Below, in pieces: positions 1 to 7,627 of a stretch of DNA of 64,000 nt. Location: NCBI RefSeq assembly GCF_014656095.1, contig NZ_BNBT01000015.1:23794-87793 (forward strand), given 5' to 3'. Every line of letters starts with the position of its first letter. The stretch's first letter is position 1. The notes beneath the pieces are model-generated. The model worked only from the letters and a program-made list of their open reading frames with translations. It had not been told where the DNA came from and searched no databases. The stretch is from Streptomyces longispororuber. GTDB lineage: Bacteria; Actinomycetota; Actinomycetes; Streptomycetales; Streptomycetaceae. A program made the translations under genes and the position numbers.

Positions 1-210
1 AGCCGGGCCGTGCGCCGAACGCACCTTGGAGGTGTCGGAGTTGGCGGCCGTGTCAGCGGCATCCGCCTGCGCACCGCGCTTGCGCGCCAGGGCTTCGCGG
101 AACTTGCGCTTGAGGTCGTAGTTGCCGTCGCTGTCCGGCTCCAGAGAGGGCGTCTCGGGGGCAGCCGACTCCGACTCCGAACCTTCCGTAGATGTGGGCT
201 CTGCGGTCAT
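1..210 (-). CDS. DUF5302 domain protein (3' end cut by window)
   Basis: Reading leftward from the ATG at 210, the frame stays open to the window edge and gives an acidic, Ser/Glu/Pro-rich N-terminus followed by YDLKRKFREALARK and then NSDTSKVRSAHGPA. That layout is typical of the small actinobacterial DUF5302 proteins, whose function is unknown. A GGAGG ribosome site lies just upstream (about 216-220), which supports this start. The gene is not part of the biosynthetic cluster. About 70 codons are visible; only the final residues should be missing, since family members are usually short. Confidence 0.75.
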   Translation of the reverse strand, partial: MTAEPTSTEGSESESAAPETPSLEPDSDGNYDLKRKFREALARKRGAQADAADTAANSDTSKVRSAHGPA

Positions 211-366
211 GGTGACCTCCTGGGTTCGGGGGGTGGGCGACAAGCACAGCTTGTCATGCCGGGCGCGGTGCGAAGCACCGGCACCATCATCCTGCTCCGC
301 TTCGGCGGGCATCTCTCGCGGTCGAACGCGTGACTTCGTAGGTGAGGCACACGGGACGGCTTCGGG

Positions 367-398
367 CCGGGCCGCGGGGTGTCGATCCCGTGGCCCGG
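367..398 (-). terminator. Hairpin downstream of the helicase gene
   Basis: A 12-bp inverted repeat (367-378 with 387-398, one G-U pair) around an 8-nt loop begins about 20 bases past the helicase stop codon. There is no clear U-tract, as is common for streptomycete terminators. Called by eye from complementarity and position. Confidence 0.5.
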
Positions 399-416
399 CC
401 GCCAGGGCGACGGCTC

Positions 417-1832
417 TCAGCCGTTGCGACGTACGAGGGCGGCCTTGCGGGCCTCGGCGAGCTTACGGGCCTCGCCCGCCTTTCGGGACTTGCCGCCGGC
501 GCCGCGGGAGGCGCCCTTGCTGGTGCCCAGGCCGCGGAAGGGAGCGTTGGTGTTCTTGGGCCGGGGGACGGCGGGCTCGCCGTCGAGCGGGATCCCGGAG
601 GGAGTCCTCGCGCCGGTGATCCGGCTCAGCTCCGCCTCGCCCGAGCGCACCTTGGTGACGGTCGGCTCGATGCCGGCCTCGGCCATCATGCGGCTCGTCT
701 CACGGCGCTGGCCCGACAGTACGAGCGTGACCACGCTGCCGGACTCACCGGCGCGGGCGGTGCGGCCCGCCCGGTGCACATAGTCCTTGGCCTCGGTGGG
801 CGGGTCGACGTTGACCACGAGGTCGAGGTCGTCGACGTGCAGGCCACGGGCCGCGACGTTGGTCGCCACCAGAACGGTGACCTGGCTGTTCTTGAACTGC
901 GCCAGGGTCCGTGTGCGCTGCGGCTGGGACTTGCCGCTGTGCAGGGCCCCCGCGCGCACCCCGCTGGCCCGCAGGTGCCGGGTGAGCTGGTCGACGGCGT
1001 GCTTGGTGTCGAGGAACAGCAGTACGCGGCCGTCGCGGGCGGCGATCTCCGTGATGACGGCGTAGCGGTCAGGGCCGTGGACGACCAGGACGTGGTGTTC
1101 CATCGTCGTGACGGTGCCCGCGCCCGGGTCGACCGAATGGACGACGGGGTCGTGGAGGTAGCGGCCGACCAGTTGGTCGACGTCGCGATCGAGAGTGGCC
1201 GAGAAGAGCATCCGCTGACCGTCGGGGTGCACCTGGTCGAGCACGTCGGCCACCTGCGGCAGGAAGCCCAGGTCGCACATCTGGTCCGCCTCGTCCAGCA
1301 CGGTGATGCGCACCCGTCCCAGGCGGCAGGCGTTGCGCTCGATCAGGTCGTGCAGGCGTCCGGGGGTGGCGACGACCACCTCGGCTCCCTGGCGCAGCGC
1401 GGCGATCTGCCGGCCGATCGACGTTCCGCCGGCGACCGTGGCGATCCGCAGCCGCAGTGCCTCGGCGTACGGCGCCAGCGCCTGGGCGACCTGTTGGGTC
1501 AGCTCCCGGGTAGGCACCAGGATGAGCGCAAGGGGCTGCTTCGGTTCCGCGCGCCGCCCGGCCGTCCGTACGAGCAGCGGCAGCCCGAAAGCGAGCGTCT
1601 TGCCCGATCCGGTGCGTCCGCGTCCCAGGATGTCGCGCCCCTTGAGGGCGTCGGGCAGTGTGGCGGCCTGGATCGGAAAGGGCTCGCGCACCCCGCGTTC
1701 GCTCAGCGTCCGCAGCACCTCCGTCGGCAGCTCCAGACCGGCGAAGGTGACGGCCGGGAGCAGCTCCGGGGTCGTTGTCCGGGGCCGGGTGGGACTGCCG
1801 TGGGTGGTGCCGGAGTCATGGGGATGCTTCAT
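417..1832 (-). CDS. DEAD-box ATP-dependent RNA helicase
   Basis: A 471-aa RNA helicase, expected to unwind RNA duplexes using ATP in the cytoplasm. Motifs appear in the canonical order: the F-x-x-L Q-motif region (TFAGLELPTEVL), motif I GRTGSGKT, motif Ia PTRELTQQ, motif II DEAD (VLDEADQM), motif III SAT, and motif VI HRAGRTARAG. A basic, Lys/Arg-rich C-terminal tail follows the two RecA-like domains. The ATG at 1832 is chosen over upstream codons because GGAAGG sits 5-6 bases before it and the upstream frame is low-complexity. It is a single gene with a hairpin after it and is probably a housekeeping, cold-shock-type helicase. Confidence 0.9.
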   Translation of the reverse strand: MKHPHDSGTTHGSPTRPRTTTPELLPAVTFAGLELPTEVLRTLSERGVREPFPIQAATLPDALKGRDILGRGRTGSGKTLAFGLPLLVRTAGRRAEPKQPLALILVPTRELTQQVAQALAPYAEALRLRIATVAGGTSIGRQIAALRQGAEVVVATPGRLHDLIERNACRLGRVRITVLDEADQMCDLGFLPQVADVLDQVHPDGQRMLFSATLDRDVDQLVGRYLHDPVVHSVDPGAGTVTTMEHHVLVVHGPDRYAVITEIAARDGRVLLFLDTKHAVDQLTRHLRASGVRAGALHSGKSQPQRTRTLAQFKNSQVTVLVATNVAARGLHVDDLDLVVNVDPPTEAKDYVHRAGRTARAGESGSVVTLVLSGQRRETSRMMAEAGIEPTVTKVRSGEAELSRITGARTPSGIPLDGEPAVPRPKNTNAPFRGLGTSKGASRGAGGKSRKAGEARKLAEARKAALVRRNG

Positions 1833-2032
1833 GAACAGCCTTCCGCGAGGGAACGTACCGAGGAAGGCCCGGCAGGTGTGGACAGCGCACGCGGAAGCCG
1901 AACGGAACAAGCAGCATCGCCCACCGCGACGACCACGCAAACGTCTGACAGTAACACATCGAGCCCGGCACGCCGGTGCTTGCCGTGCTTGCCTGCCTGC
2001 GAAGCCGGTGCCCCGCCGAGCGGCACACAGCG

Positions 2033-2521
2033 TCATCCCGAAGGAATGCGGAACTCGAATTCGGGACGGTCCCACGGCACGGCGGGCGGGTTCGCGAGCG
2101 CGGTCCCGGTCCGCACCGCGCCGACGCGGTGGTAGAAGTCCTCGGCGGGAAGGTGCGACACGACCTTGAGACGGTCGATCCCGGCAGCACGGGCCTCGGA
2201 CCGCATGTGCGCCACAAGCATCCGTCCGATGCCCCGTCCCTGCACGTCGTCGGCGACGAACAGCAGGTCGAGCTCCGGTGGAGCGAGGACGAGCGAGTAG
2301 AACCCGAGGATCCGGCCTCCCTGCTCCTCGGCGTCGACGGCCACGAAGGCGCGGTGGGCCTCCAGGTAATCGGGACCGACCCGGTAGCCCGCGACCGCGG
2401 CTGCGTACTTGCCCTGATAGGCGCCTGAGCCACGCACGAGCCGGGTGAGCCGTTTGGCATCCCGCGCGACCGCCCTCCGTATCGTGACCGGCCGGCTGAT
2501 CGGGGGAGTGCGTGAACTCAC
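2033..2521 (-). CDS. GNAT-family N-acetyltransferase
   Basis: About 162 aa with a single GNAT fold. The acetyl-CoA-binding motif A is visible as FVADDVQGRGIGRMLV (Q-x-x-G-x-G), followed by a C-terminal FYHRVGA strand. It would transfer an acetyl group to an amine, but the substrate cannot be predicted. The start is uncertain: the GTG at 2521 begins a family-sized protein but lacks a strong ribosome site, and the frame stays open upstream to 2710 with low-complexity sequence. It diverges from the regulator at 2770 and is probably outside the NRPS cluster. Confidence 0.7.
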   Translation of the reverse strand: MSSRTPPISRPVTIRRAVARDAKRLTRLVRGSGAYQGKYAAAVAGYRVGPDYLEAHRAFVAVDAEEQGGRILGFYSLVLAPPELDLLFVADDVQGRGIGRMLVAHMRSEARAAGIDRLKVVSHLPAEDFYHRVGAVRTGTALANPPAVPWDRPEFEFRIPSG

Positions 2522-2769
2522 CGGGAGAGTATGTCGCACCGGGAGGTGCCTCCGTGCGGCGGGCCTGTTCACCAGCGCGTCCTCGTGGTGGCGGGCGGGC
2601 CGCGGTGGCCGGGGGGAGGTACCGCCGGGGTCGGTGCCGTGCATCGGTGGCGGTGCCTCCTCGCGCCCTCGGAGCAACCGATTCCCCTGGCTCCGGCTCT
2701 TCGGAGGCACAGAAGCTGATCGACGACGGCAGGCACGACCACCGCTACGGGCAGGGACCTGGAGGACTG

Positions 2770-3849
2770 ATGGGCACGCAGACCGATGGTGACGACGTAT
2801 TAACCGTGGAGGACACGCTCAGCGCCGAGGTGGTGGCCGTCTACCGCTGGCTGGCCCTGCACGGTCAGCTCGACCCCGTCCGGATGGCCGAGGAGACGGG
2901 GGTCGGTGAGAGAGCGGTGCACGGCGCGGTGGACTACCTCGTCCGCGTCGGCCTGGTGCAGCGGGGCGAGGAGGGCGACGACCGGCTGTGGGCCGTCGAC
3001 CCGCACCTCGTCGCCTCCGTGGCCACCGCGCCGGTGGAGCGGGCCATCGCGGAGCAGCAGACGCGGCTGCGCGTCTTCCGCGACCAGTTCGCCCGCCTGG
3101 CGTCCGACTACGAGGAGGGGCGGAACGGCACCTTCAGGGACGTGGAGGCCATCCCCGGCCTCACCCAGGTGCGGGCCGCGCTGAACCGGGCGGCCGAGCA
3201 GTGCCGGGAGGACATGGTCACCGTCCAGCCCGGCGGCACCCGCCCGCCCGAAGTGCTCCAGGACGCCCTGCTCCGGGACAGCCAGCTCCTCGCCCGGGGG
3301 GTGCGGATGCGCACCCTCTACCACCACACCGCCCGGTTCAACAGCCCCAGCCAGGCGTACGTGGCCACGATGAGCGCGCTGGGCGGCGAGTACCGGACCG
3401 CTCACCAGCTCGTCGGCCGCGTGATCATCTTCGACCGGGAACTGGCGTTCATGGCCAACCGCAACGACCGGCTCGGCGCGGTGGTGGTGCGCGAACCGTC
3501 GGTGGTGCACTTCCTGTACGAGCTGTTCGAGCAGATGTGGTCGCAGGCCCAGCCGTTCTCCGACGCGGCCACCGACGGTCTGGAGGCGGTCGCCAAGGAC
3601 CTGGACCGCACCATCCTGCGGCTGCTCGCGGCGGGTCTGAAGGACGAGACCATCGCGCGGCGGCTCGGCATGTCGCTGCGTACGACCCGCAAGCACATCG
3701 CGGACATCATGCAGGTGCTCGGCGTCCAGAGCCGTTTCCAGGCCGGTGTCGCGGTGTCGGCGAGGGGGTTGCTGGACGATGACGACGTCGATGCCGATGC
3801 CGATGGCAGCCCGGAGCCGGAGGCGGGGCCCACGACCGCCCCGGCCTGA
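2770..3849 (+). CDS. LuxR-type regulator with TrmB-like N-terminus and a TTA codon
   Basis: A 359-aa DNA-binding regulator. The N-terminus (about 15-75) looks like a TrmB/winged-helix domain (AEETGVGERAVHGAVDYLVRVGLV). The middle resembles the effector or PLD-like region of TrmB-LuxR proteins. The C-terminus (about 275-335) is a LuxR helix-turn-helix (ILRLLAAGLKDETIARRLGM). GGAGG at 2761-2765 sets the ATG. Codon 11 is TTA (2800-2802), so translation should depend on the bldA tRNA. It has the same architecture as the regulator at 21794-22774. Position and TTA codon suggest a cluster-situated switch. Confidence 0.85.
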   Translation: MGTQTDGDDVLTVEDTLSAEVVAVYRWLALHGQLDPVRMAEETGVGERAVHGAVDYLVRVGLVQRGEEGDDRLWAVDPHLVASVATAPVERAIAEQQTRLRVFRDQFARLASDYEEGRNGTFRDVEAIPGLTQVRAALNRAAEQCREDMVTVQPGGTRPPEVLQDALLRDSQLLARGVRMRTLYHHTARFNSPSQAYVATMSALGGEYRTAHQLVGRVIIFDRELAFMANRNDRLGAVVVREPSVVHFLYELFEQMWSQAQPFSDAATDGLEAVAKDLDRTILRLLAAGLKDETIARRLGMSLRTTRKHIADIMQVLGVQSRFQAGVAVSARGLLDDDDVDADADGSPEPEAGPTTAPA

Positions 3850-3880
3850 TGCGGTGGCCGCCGTGCGGGGGCGCGGGCCG

Positions 3881-4396
3881 TCAGTCCAGGCACTCCAGGT
3901 GGAGTTCCAGCAGGGTGGTCGGGACGTGCACCTCCGACAGCCGGTAGGTGTGGTCCCGGGGTACGAAGAGGGTGCCGCCGGAACGCAGTCGCATGCCCAG
4001 CGGGTGCGCGGGGCCGGGCGCCGGGTCCTCACCGATGCGCGACAGGACGCAGCGGCAGGCCCCTTCCAGGACCGTGACCGTGGACTCGGCGCCCCGCGGT
4101 CCCCCCTCCACGACGTGGGAGCCTGCCGCCAGGAAGCGGTAGGAGTAGCGCACCCGCAGATGTAATTTGCGGCCCAGCGCCGCCGCCAGTTCCTCCGTGC
4201 CGGGCCGGCCCGGCACGGAGGGACCGGCGCCCGGTTCCGGGCGGGCCGGCCGGCCGAGGCCGAGCAGGGCCGACAGGGTCGTCGGGTCCTCGGGCCACAG
4301 CAGGGCGGGCCCCTTGGCCCCGTTGGCCGCCACGCACAAGGCCAGCTCCTCGACGAAGGACTGCATCGGCTGGCTGAGGCCTCGCTCTCCTGGCAC
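3881..4396 (-). CDS. Small cupin-like protein of unknown function, with a TTA codon
   Basis: About 171 aa from GTG 4396 (GGAG nearby), or 161 aa from ATG 4366. The sequence after residue 90 has the alternating strand/glycine pattern of a cupin barrel (LRVRYSYRFLAAGSHVV, then GGTLFVPRDHTYRLSEVHV). I do not recognise metal ligands with certainty, and no enzyme activity can be assigned. The leucine of RKLHLR is encoded by TTA (plus-strand 4163-4165), so it shares bldA dependence with the neighbouring regulator, with which it converges. It lies downstream of, and may be co-transcribed with, the 57-aa secreted peptide gene. Confidence 0.6.
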   Translation of the reverse strand: MPGERGLSQPMQSFVEELALCVAANGAKGPALLWPEDPTTLSALLGLGRPARPEPGAGPSVPGRPGTEELAAALGRKLHLRVRYSYRFLAAGSHVVEGGPRGAESTVTVLEGACRCVLSRIGEDPAPGPAHPLGMRLRSGGTLFVPRDHTYRLSEVHVPTTLLELHLECLD

Positions 4397-4515
4397 GGTT
4401 CTCCGATCTCGCCGCACGTCCGGGCGGTGCGGGGTGGGTGAGGTGTAGCAGGGCTCCCGGACACACCGGGGAAGGGGAGGCGGCCGCCCGGGCGCCCGCG
4501 GCCTCGGCATGGACC

Positions 4516-4588
4516 TGGGCCGTGGCCGACACCGGGGCCGTGGCCGACACCGACACCGTGGCCGTGGCCGTGGCTGTGGCCGTGGCGA
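4516..4588. repeat. GTGGCC-based hexanucleotide repeat
   Basis: A run of GTGGCC and GTGGCCGACACC units in the gap between the cupin-like gene and the secreted peptide gene. It is low-complexity DNA; no coding sequence in it is convincing on either strand. Confidence 0.7.
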
Positions 4589-4659
4589 GGATTCTGCCGG
4601 TCCAGCACCCGTCACAGCAGCCGCATATCCGGCCCGCCCGCCCCGCCCCCACCCGCGGG

Positions 4660-4833
4660 TCACCCCTGGAAGCGGCCCCAGCCGCTGTCGCCGGTGGGCT
4701 CGACGGAGGACGTCGGCCGGGTGTCGGTACGGCCGGTGTCGGTACGGCCGGTGTCGGCGGCAGCGGTTCCGGCAGCGGCGCCGACCGTCAGCAGGCAGAG
4801 AACAGCGACCACGAACGCGCGGACAGACGTCAT
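4660..4833 (-). CDS. Secreted 57-aa peptide precursor, left-edge copy
   Basis: The peptide starts MTSVRAFVVAVLCLLTVGAA with a typical Sec signal (one positive charge, hydrophobic core) and a likely AxA cleavage after GTAAA at residue 26. That leaves about 31 residues with a DTGRT tandem repeat and the ending GDSGWGRFQG. An AGGAG site lies 6 bases before the ATG. The 48-aa peptide at 41891-42037 shares the signal sequence almost residue for residue and also has GDSGWG, so the two are paralogues. No known family is recognised. An exported signal or a small cell-surface peptide is the best guess, from architecture only. Confidence 0.75.
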   Translation of the reverse strand: MTSVRAFVVAVLCLLTVGAAAGTAAADTGRTDTGRTDTRPTSSVEPTGDSGWGRFQG

Positions 4834-4990
4834 GACTTCTCCTGGGACGCAGAGTGAGGAATGGTGGAGAAGTCCCGGCCGGTACCGTCCGACCGTTCCC
4901 TTCCCGCTCCTCCAGAGTGGTCGGCACCCGTCCCGGAAACCACCGCCGGCACCGTTCACCAAGTTCTCCGGCACCAAAGCGGGGGGTGGA
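4834..4990 (-). promoter_or_regulatory. Conserved upstream region shared with the second peptide gene
   Basis: This block matches 42038-42195 base for base over most of its length (roughly 80-90% by eye), including CAGAGTGAGGAATG, TGGAGAAGTCCCGGCCG, and CCGGCACCAAAGCG at the far end. No frame is conserved between the copies here, so the constraint probably reflects promoter, operator and leader sequence. I cannot place -10 and -35 boxes with confidence. Confidence 0.65.
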
Positions 4991-5179
4991 CGAATCGCCT
5001 GAAGCGCCTCAACACCTGACGACACGGGCCGCCGTCCGACGCCTCCGGCCGCCGCGGCCCGTCGACGGCTCACCGACGGCTCAGCAGCGGCTCACCGACG
5101 GCTCGTCGGCGGCTCAGCGACAGTTCGTCGGCGGCTCAGCGACAGTTCGTCGGCGGCTCAGCGACGGCTCAGCGACGGC
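4991..5179. other. Gene-free gap between the peptide promoter and the A-enzyme gene
   Basis: Beyond the shared promoter block this stretch contains only GC-rich sequence and the tandem repeat that runs into the end of the adenylation gene. No small gene with a ribosome site is visible. Confidence 0.5.
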
Positions 5180-5204
5180 TCAGCGACGGCTCAGCGACGG
5201 CTCC
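5063..5204. repeat. 11-nt tandem repeat over the stop codon of the A-enzyme gene
   Basis: Repeats of GCGACGGCTCA with diverged forms (GACGGCTCACC, GGCGGCTCAGC) continue for about 140 bases. The last codons of the adenylation gene (EPSLSRR-stop) are made from the first units. Because 11 is not a multiple of 3, each copy shifts frame, and TGA recurs inside the array. Confidence 0.85.
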
Positions 5205-6697
5205 CGGAACGACTCCCGGAGCGTCGCGCGGTCGATCTTCCCGTTCCGCGTCGACGGCAGCGCGTCCAGCTCCGTGAAGTGCCGGGGGACCATGAACCGG
5301 GGCAGCCGGGAGGCACACGCGCTCAGCAGGGCGTCCCGGTCCACCTCCGCGCCGGGCACGAGGGTGTAGAACGCCGCCAGTTGCGTGGACGCGGCCACCT
5401 TGACCCCGACGACCGCGGCCCGGCGGACACCGGCGACCCCGGCGATCACGGACTCCACCTCCCCCGGCTCGACCCGGTAGCCGTTCACCTTGAGCTGGTC
5501 GTCGAGCCGGGAGACGAAGCGGAACTCGGCACCGTCGAAGGTGACCAGGTCCCCGCTGAAGTAGCAGCGCCGCACGCCGCCGTCCTGGTGCTCCACCTCC
5601 CGGAACTTCCGCGCGGTGAGCGCCTCGTCACCGGCGTACCCGATGCCGACGCAGTTCCCTGCGATGACCAGCTCCCCGGTCTCGCCGGGCGCGAACGGGC
5701 GCAGCCGTCCGTCCACGTGGCGCAGCAGCTCCGCGTCGACGACCGCGGTCCCGATGGGCGGCCGGTCGGGCCAGTCGGCGACGTCGCCCGTCAGCCGGTA
5801 CTGGGTGACCACATGGGTCTCGCTCGGCCCGTACTGGTTCACCAGCGTGAGGCCGCCGGCGGCGCAGAACCGCCGCACCTCGTCGTTGATCACCAACTGT
5901 TCGCCCGCCACCGAGATCTCCCGCAGGCTCGGTGTCGCCTCGCCCGCGGCACACGCCGCGGCGGCCAGTCCGTGCAGTCCGACCACCGGCTGGAAGAGCC
6001 GGGCGGCGTCGTGCTCGCGGATGATGTCGAGCAGCGTGAAGGGGTCGAGCCGGTCGTGGTCGTCCACCACGACCAGGGCCGCCCCGGCCAGCCAGGTCGC
6101 CACCGTGTCCTCGTACACCATGTCGAAGCCGATGGACGACATGTGCAGGGTGTGCGGGGGGCGGTCGTGGCTCCACCGGCGGACGTGCCAGGCGCCGAGG
6201 TCCGCCAGGACCACCGGCGGCACCGCGACGGCCTTGGGCTCGCCGGTGGACCCGGAGGTGGGGATGACGTAGCAGACCGGGCCGGTCGCGACCTCGTCGC
6301 GCCTCGGTCCCCGGATCGACCGGAAGGTGTGTTCCGGGACCCCGGCGTCGACGGGCGCGCACGCGTCGTCCCGCAGGACCAGGGCGCAGTCGGCGCTGCT
6401 CACCAGCTTGGTGGTCCAGGCGGGCGGCATGGCCGGGTCGATGGAGAGCACGCCGGCGCCGACGCGCCAGACCCCAAGGACCGCGGCGCACCGGGACCAC
6501 GAGCGCGTCGCGTGCACGTCGACCACGTCTCCGGGGCCGATGCCCTGTGCGGCGAGGCCGCCGGCGATCTCGGCCGACACGTCGTCGAGTTCGGCGTAGG
6601 TGTGGGCGGTGCCGTCGTCGACGACCGCCACCGCGTCCCGGTGCCGGGCGAGGGCGTCGACCAGGGCCCGGATCAGTGTCCCTTCGAGGCCGCTCAT
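5180..6697 (-). CDS. Free-standing NRPS adenylation enzyme
   Basis: A 505-aa A domain with no carrier attached: A3 IPTSGSTGEPKAV, A5 NQYGPSETH, A7 FSGDL, A8 RLDDQLKVNGYRVEPGE, A10 NGKIDR. It should make an aminoacyl-AMP and load a carrier in trans. Candidates are the stand-alone PCP-E protein (30810-32594) or the A-less third module of the large NRPS. Reading pocket residues by eye against GrsA gives about D-M-E-L-S-A-Q-V-V-K, which I cannot match to a known substrate. The ATG overlaps the stop of the dioxygenase gene (ATGA), implying coupled translation. Its 3' end is built from a tandem repeat. Confidence 0.88.
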   Translation of the reverse strand: MSGLEGTLIRALVDALARHRDAVAVVDDGTAHTYAELDDVSAEIAGGLAAQGIGPGDVVDVHATRSWSRCAAVLGVWRVGAGVLSIDPAMPPAWTTKLVSSADCALVLRDDACAPVDAGVPEHTFRSIRGPRRDEVATGPVCYVIPTSGSTGEPKAVAVPPVVLADLGAWHVRRWSHDRPPHTLHMSSIGFDMVYEDTVATWLAGAALVVVDDHDRLDPFTLLDIIREHDAARLFQPVVGLHGLAAAACAAGEATPSLREISVAGEQLVINDEVRRFCAAGGLTLVNQYGPSETHVVTQYRLTGDVADWPDRPPIGTAVVDAELLRHVDGRLRPFAPGETGELVIAGNCVGIGYAGDEALTARKFREVEHQDGGVRRCYFSGDLVTFDGAEFRFVSRLDDQLKVNGYRVEPGEVESVIAGVAGVRRAAVVGVKVAASTQLAAFYTLVPGAEVDRDALLSACASRLPRFMVPRHFTELDALPSTRNGKIDRATLRESFREPSLSRR

Positions 6698-7494
6698 GCG
6701 ATCAGGCCTCCCTCGACGAGCTCCAGCGGCCGGTAGTCGCGCGACGCCACGAACTCCGGGCGCGGGCGCGGCACGTCGCGCAGTTCGTTGTCGACGCTGT
6801 TGTAGCTGACGAACGCCATGGTGCGGTCGGTGGGCGACATGTTCGCGCCGGAGCCGTGCGCGATGCAGGGGTGGAAGAACAGCAGGCTTCCGGCGCGTCC
6901 GACGATGGACCGGATCTCCGACTCCGCGGTCACCTCGGCCATCCGCTCGGCGTCCAGGGCGAACTCCAGCTTCGCCGACAGGTCGGCCTCCCACCCGGAG
7001 GGGCCCGCGGCGTCGGGGCGCCATGGGGCTGTCGCGTCGTTCCGGTGCGAACCGGGCACGACGAGGAGGGGGCCGTTGTGCTCGGTCGCGTCGTCCAGGA
7101 GCACCGCGGCGTTGACCGCCCGCGGCTCCGGCATGCCGTCCTTGGCACCCCAGACGCTGTAGTCCTGGTGCCACTGCCAGACCTCGCCGCGCAGCGCCTG
7201 CTTCGCGTTGACCTTGCACTGGAACACGTGCACCTTGCTCTCAAGCAGCTCCTCCGCCGCGCAGAGCAGCTCGGGCAGCCGCACCAGCCGGGAGAAGAGC
7301 GCTCCCGTGGTGTGGCAGCCGTGGATGCCCCGCACGGTGGTGCCGTCCTCCTCGAAGATCCGGCCGGGGTGCTCGGTCGCGTAGAGGCCGGCCACCTCGT
7401 CACGCAGAGCGGCGATGTCGGCGGCGTCGAAGACGTCCTCGATGAGCAGGAATCCCTGGGAACGGTATTCCGCTATCTGGCTTTCGGTGAGCAT
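6694..7494 (-). CDS. PhyH/EctD-like Fe(II)/2-oxoglutarate dioxygenase
   Basis: A 266-aa member of the phytanoyl-CoA dioxygenase superfamily. The iron-binding H-x-D is in WHQDYSVW and the distal His in FFHPCIAHGSGANMSP. NGPLLVVPGSHR and the KVNAKQALRGE region resemble ectoine hydroxylase EctD and related free-amino-acid hydroxylases. It probably hydroxylates an amino acid building block or a carrier-bound residue. It is translationally coupled to the downstream A enzyme (4-nt overlap), so its substrate or product may be what that enzyme activates. A tandem-repeat spacer separates it from the upstream asparagine-synthase-like gene. Confidence 0.88.
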   Translation of the reverse strand: MLTESQIAEYRSQGFLLIEDVFDAADIAALRDEVAGLYATEHPGRIFEEDGTTVRGIHGCHTTGALFSRLVRLPELLCAAEELLESKVHVFQCKVNAKQALRGEVWQWHQDYSVWGAKDGMPEPRAVNAAVLLDDATEHNGPLLVVPGSHRNDATAPWRPDAAGPSGWEADLSAKLEFALDAERMAEVTAESEIRSIVGRAGSLLFFHPCIAHGSGANMSPTDRTMAFVSYNSVDNELRDVPRPRPEFVASRDYRPLELVEGGLIA

Positions 7495-7501
7495 AACTCG
7501 A

Positions 7502-7622
7502 TGACCTCTCTGCCTCGTTCAGCCTTGTCCAGCCTTGGGCTGCGTTCTTCTGCGCTGTTCTGCGCTGGTCTGCGATTTTCCGCGTTGCTCTGCGTTGCTC
7601 TGCGCATTCCTGCGTGTGCTGC
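7502..7622. repeat. 10-nt minisatellite between dioxygenase and amidotransferase genes
   Basis: Imperfect units such as TGCGTTGCTC, TGCGCTGTTC and TGCGATTTTC fill nearly the whole spacer, starting within about 6 bases of the amidotransferase stop. It is visibly less GC-rich than its surroundings. No hairpin terminator is apparent. Confidence 0.85.
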
Positions 7623-7627
7623 GTTGT

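Noticed and set aside
2800..4608. A 602-codon open frame on the minus strand opposite the LuxR regulator and beyond
   Set aside because: It is His/Gly/Arg/Pro-rich with no recognisable domain, and runs antisense to the better-supported plus-strand regulator, which has a ribosome site and HTH motifs. It also crosses a hexanucleotide repeat. Typical GC-skew shadow frame.
5063..5204. Possible CRISPR array
   Set aside because: Units are 11 nt and adjacent, without unique spacers, and no cas gene is present. It is a minisatellite.
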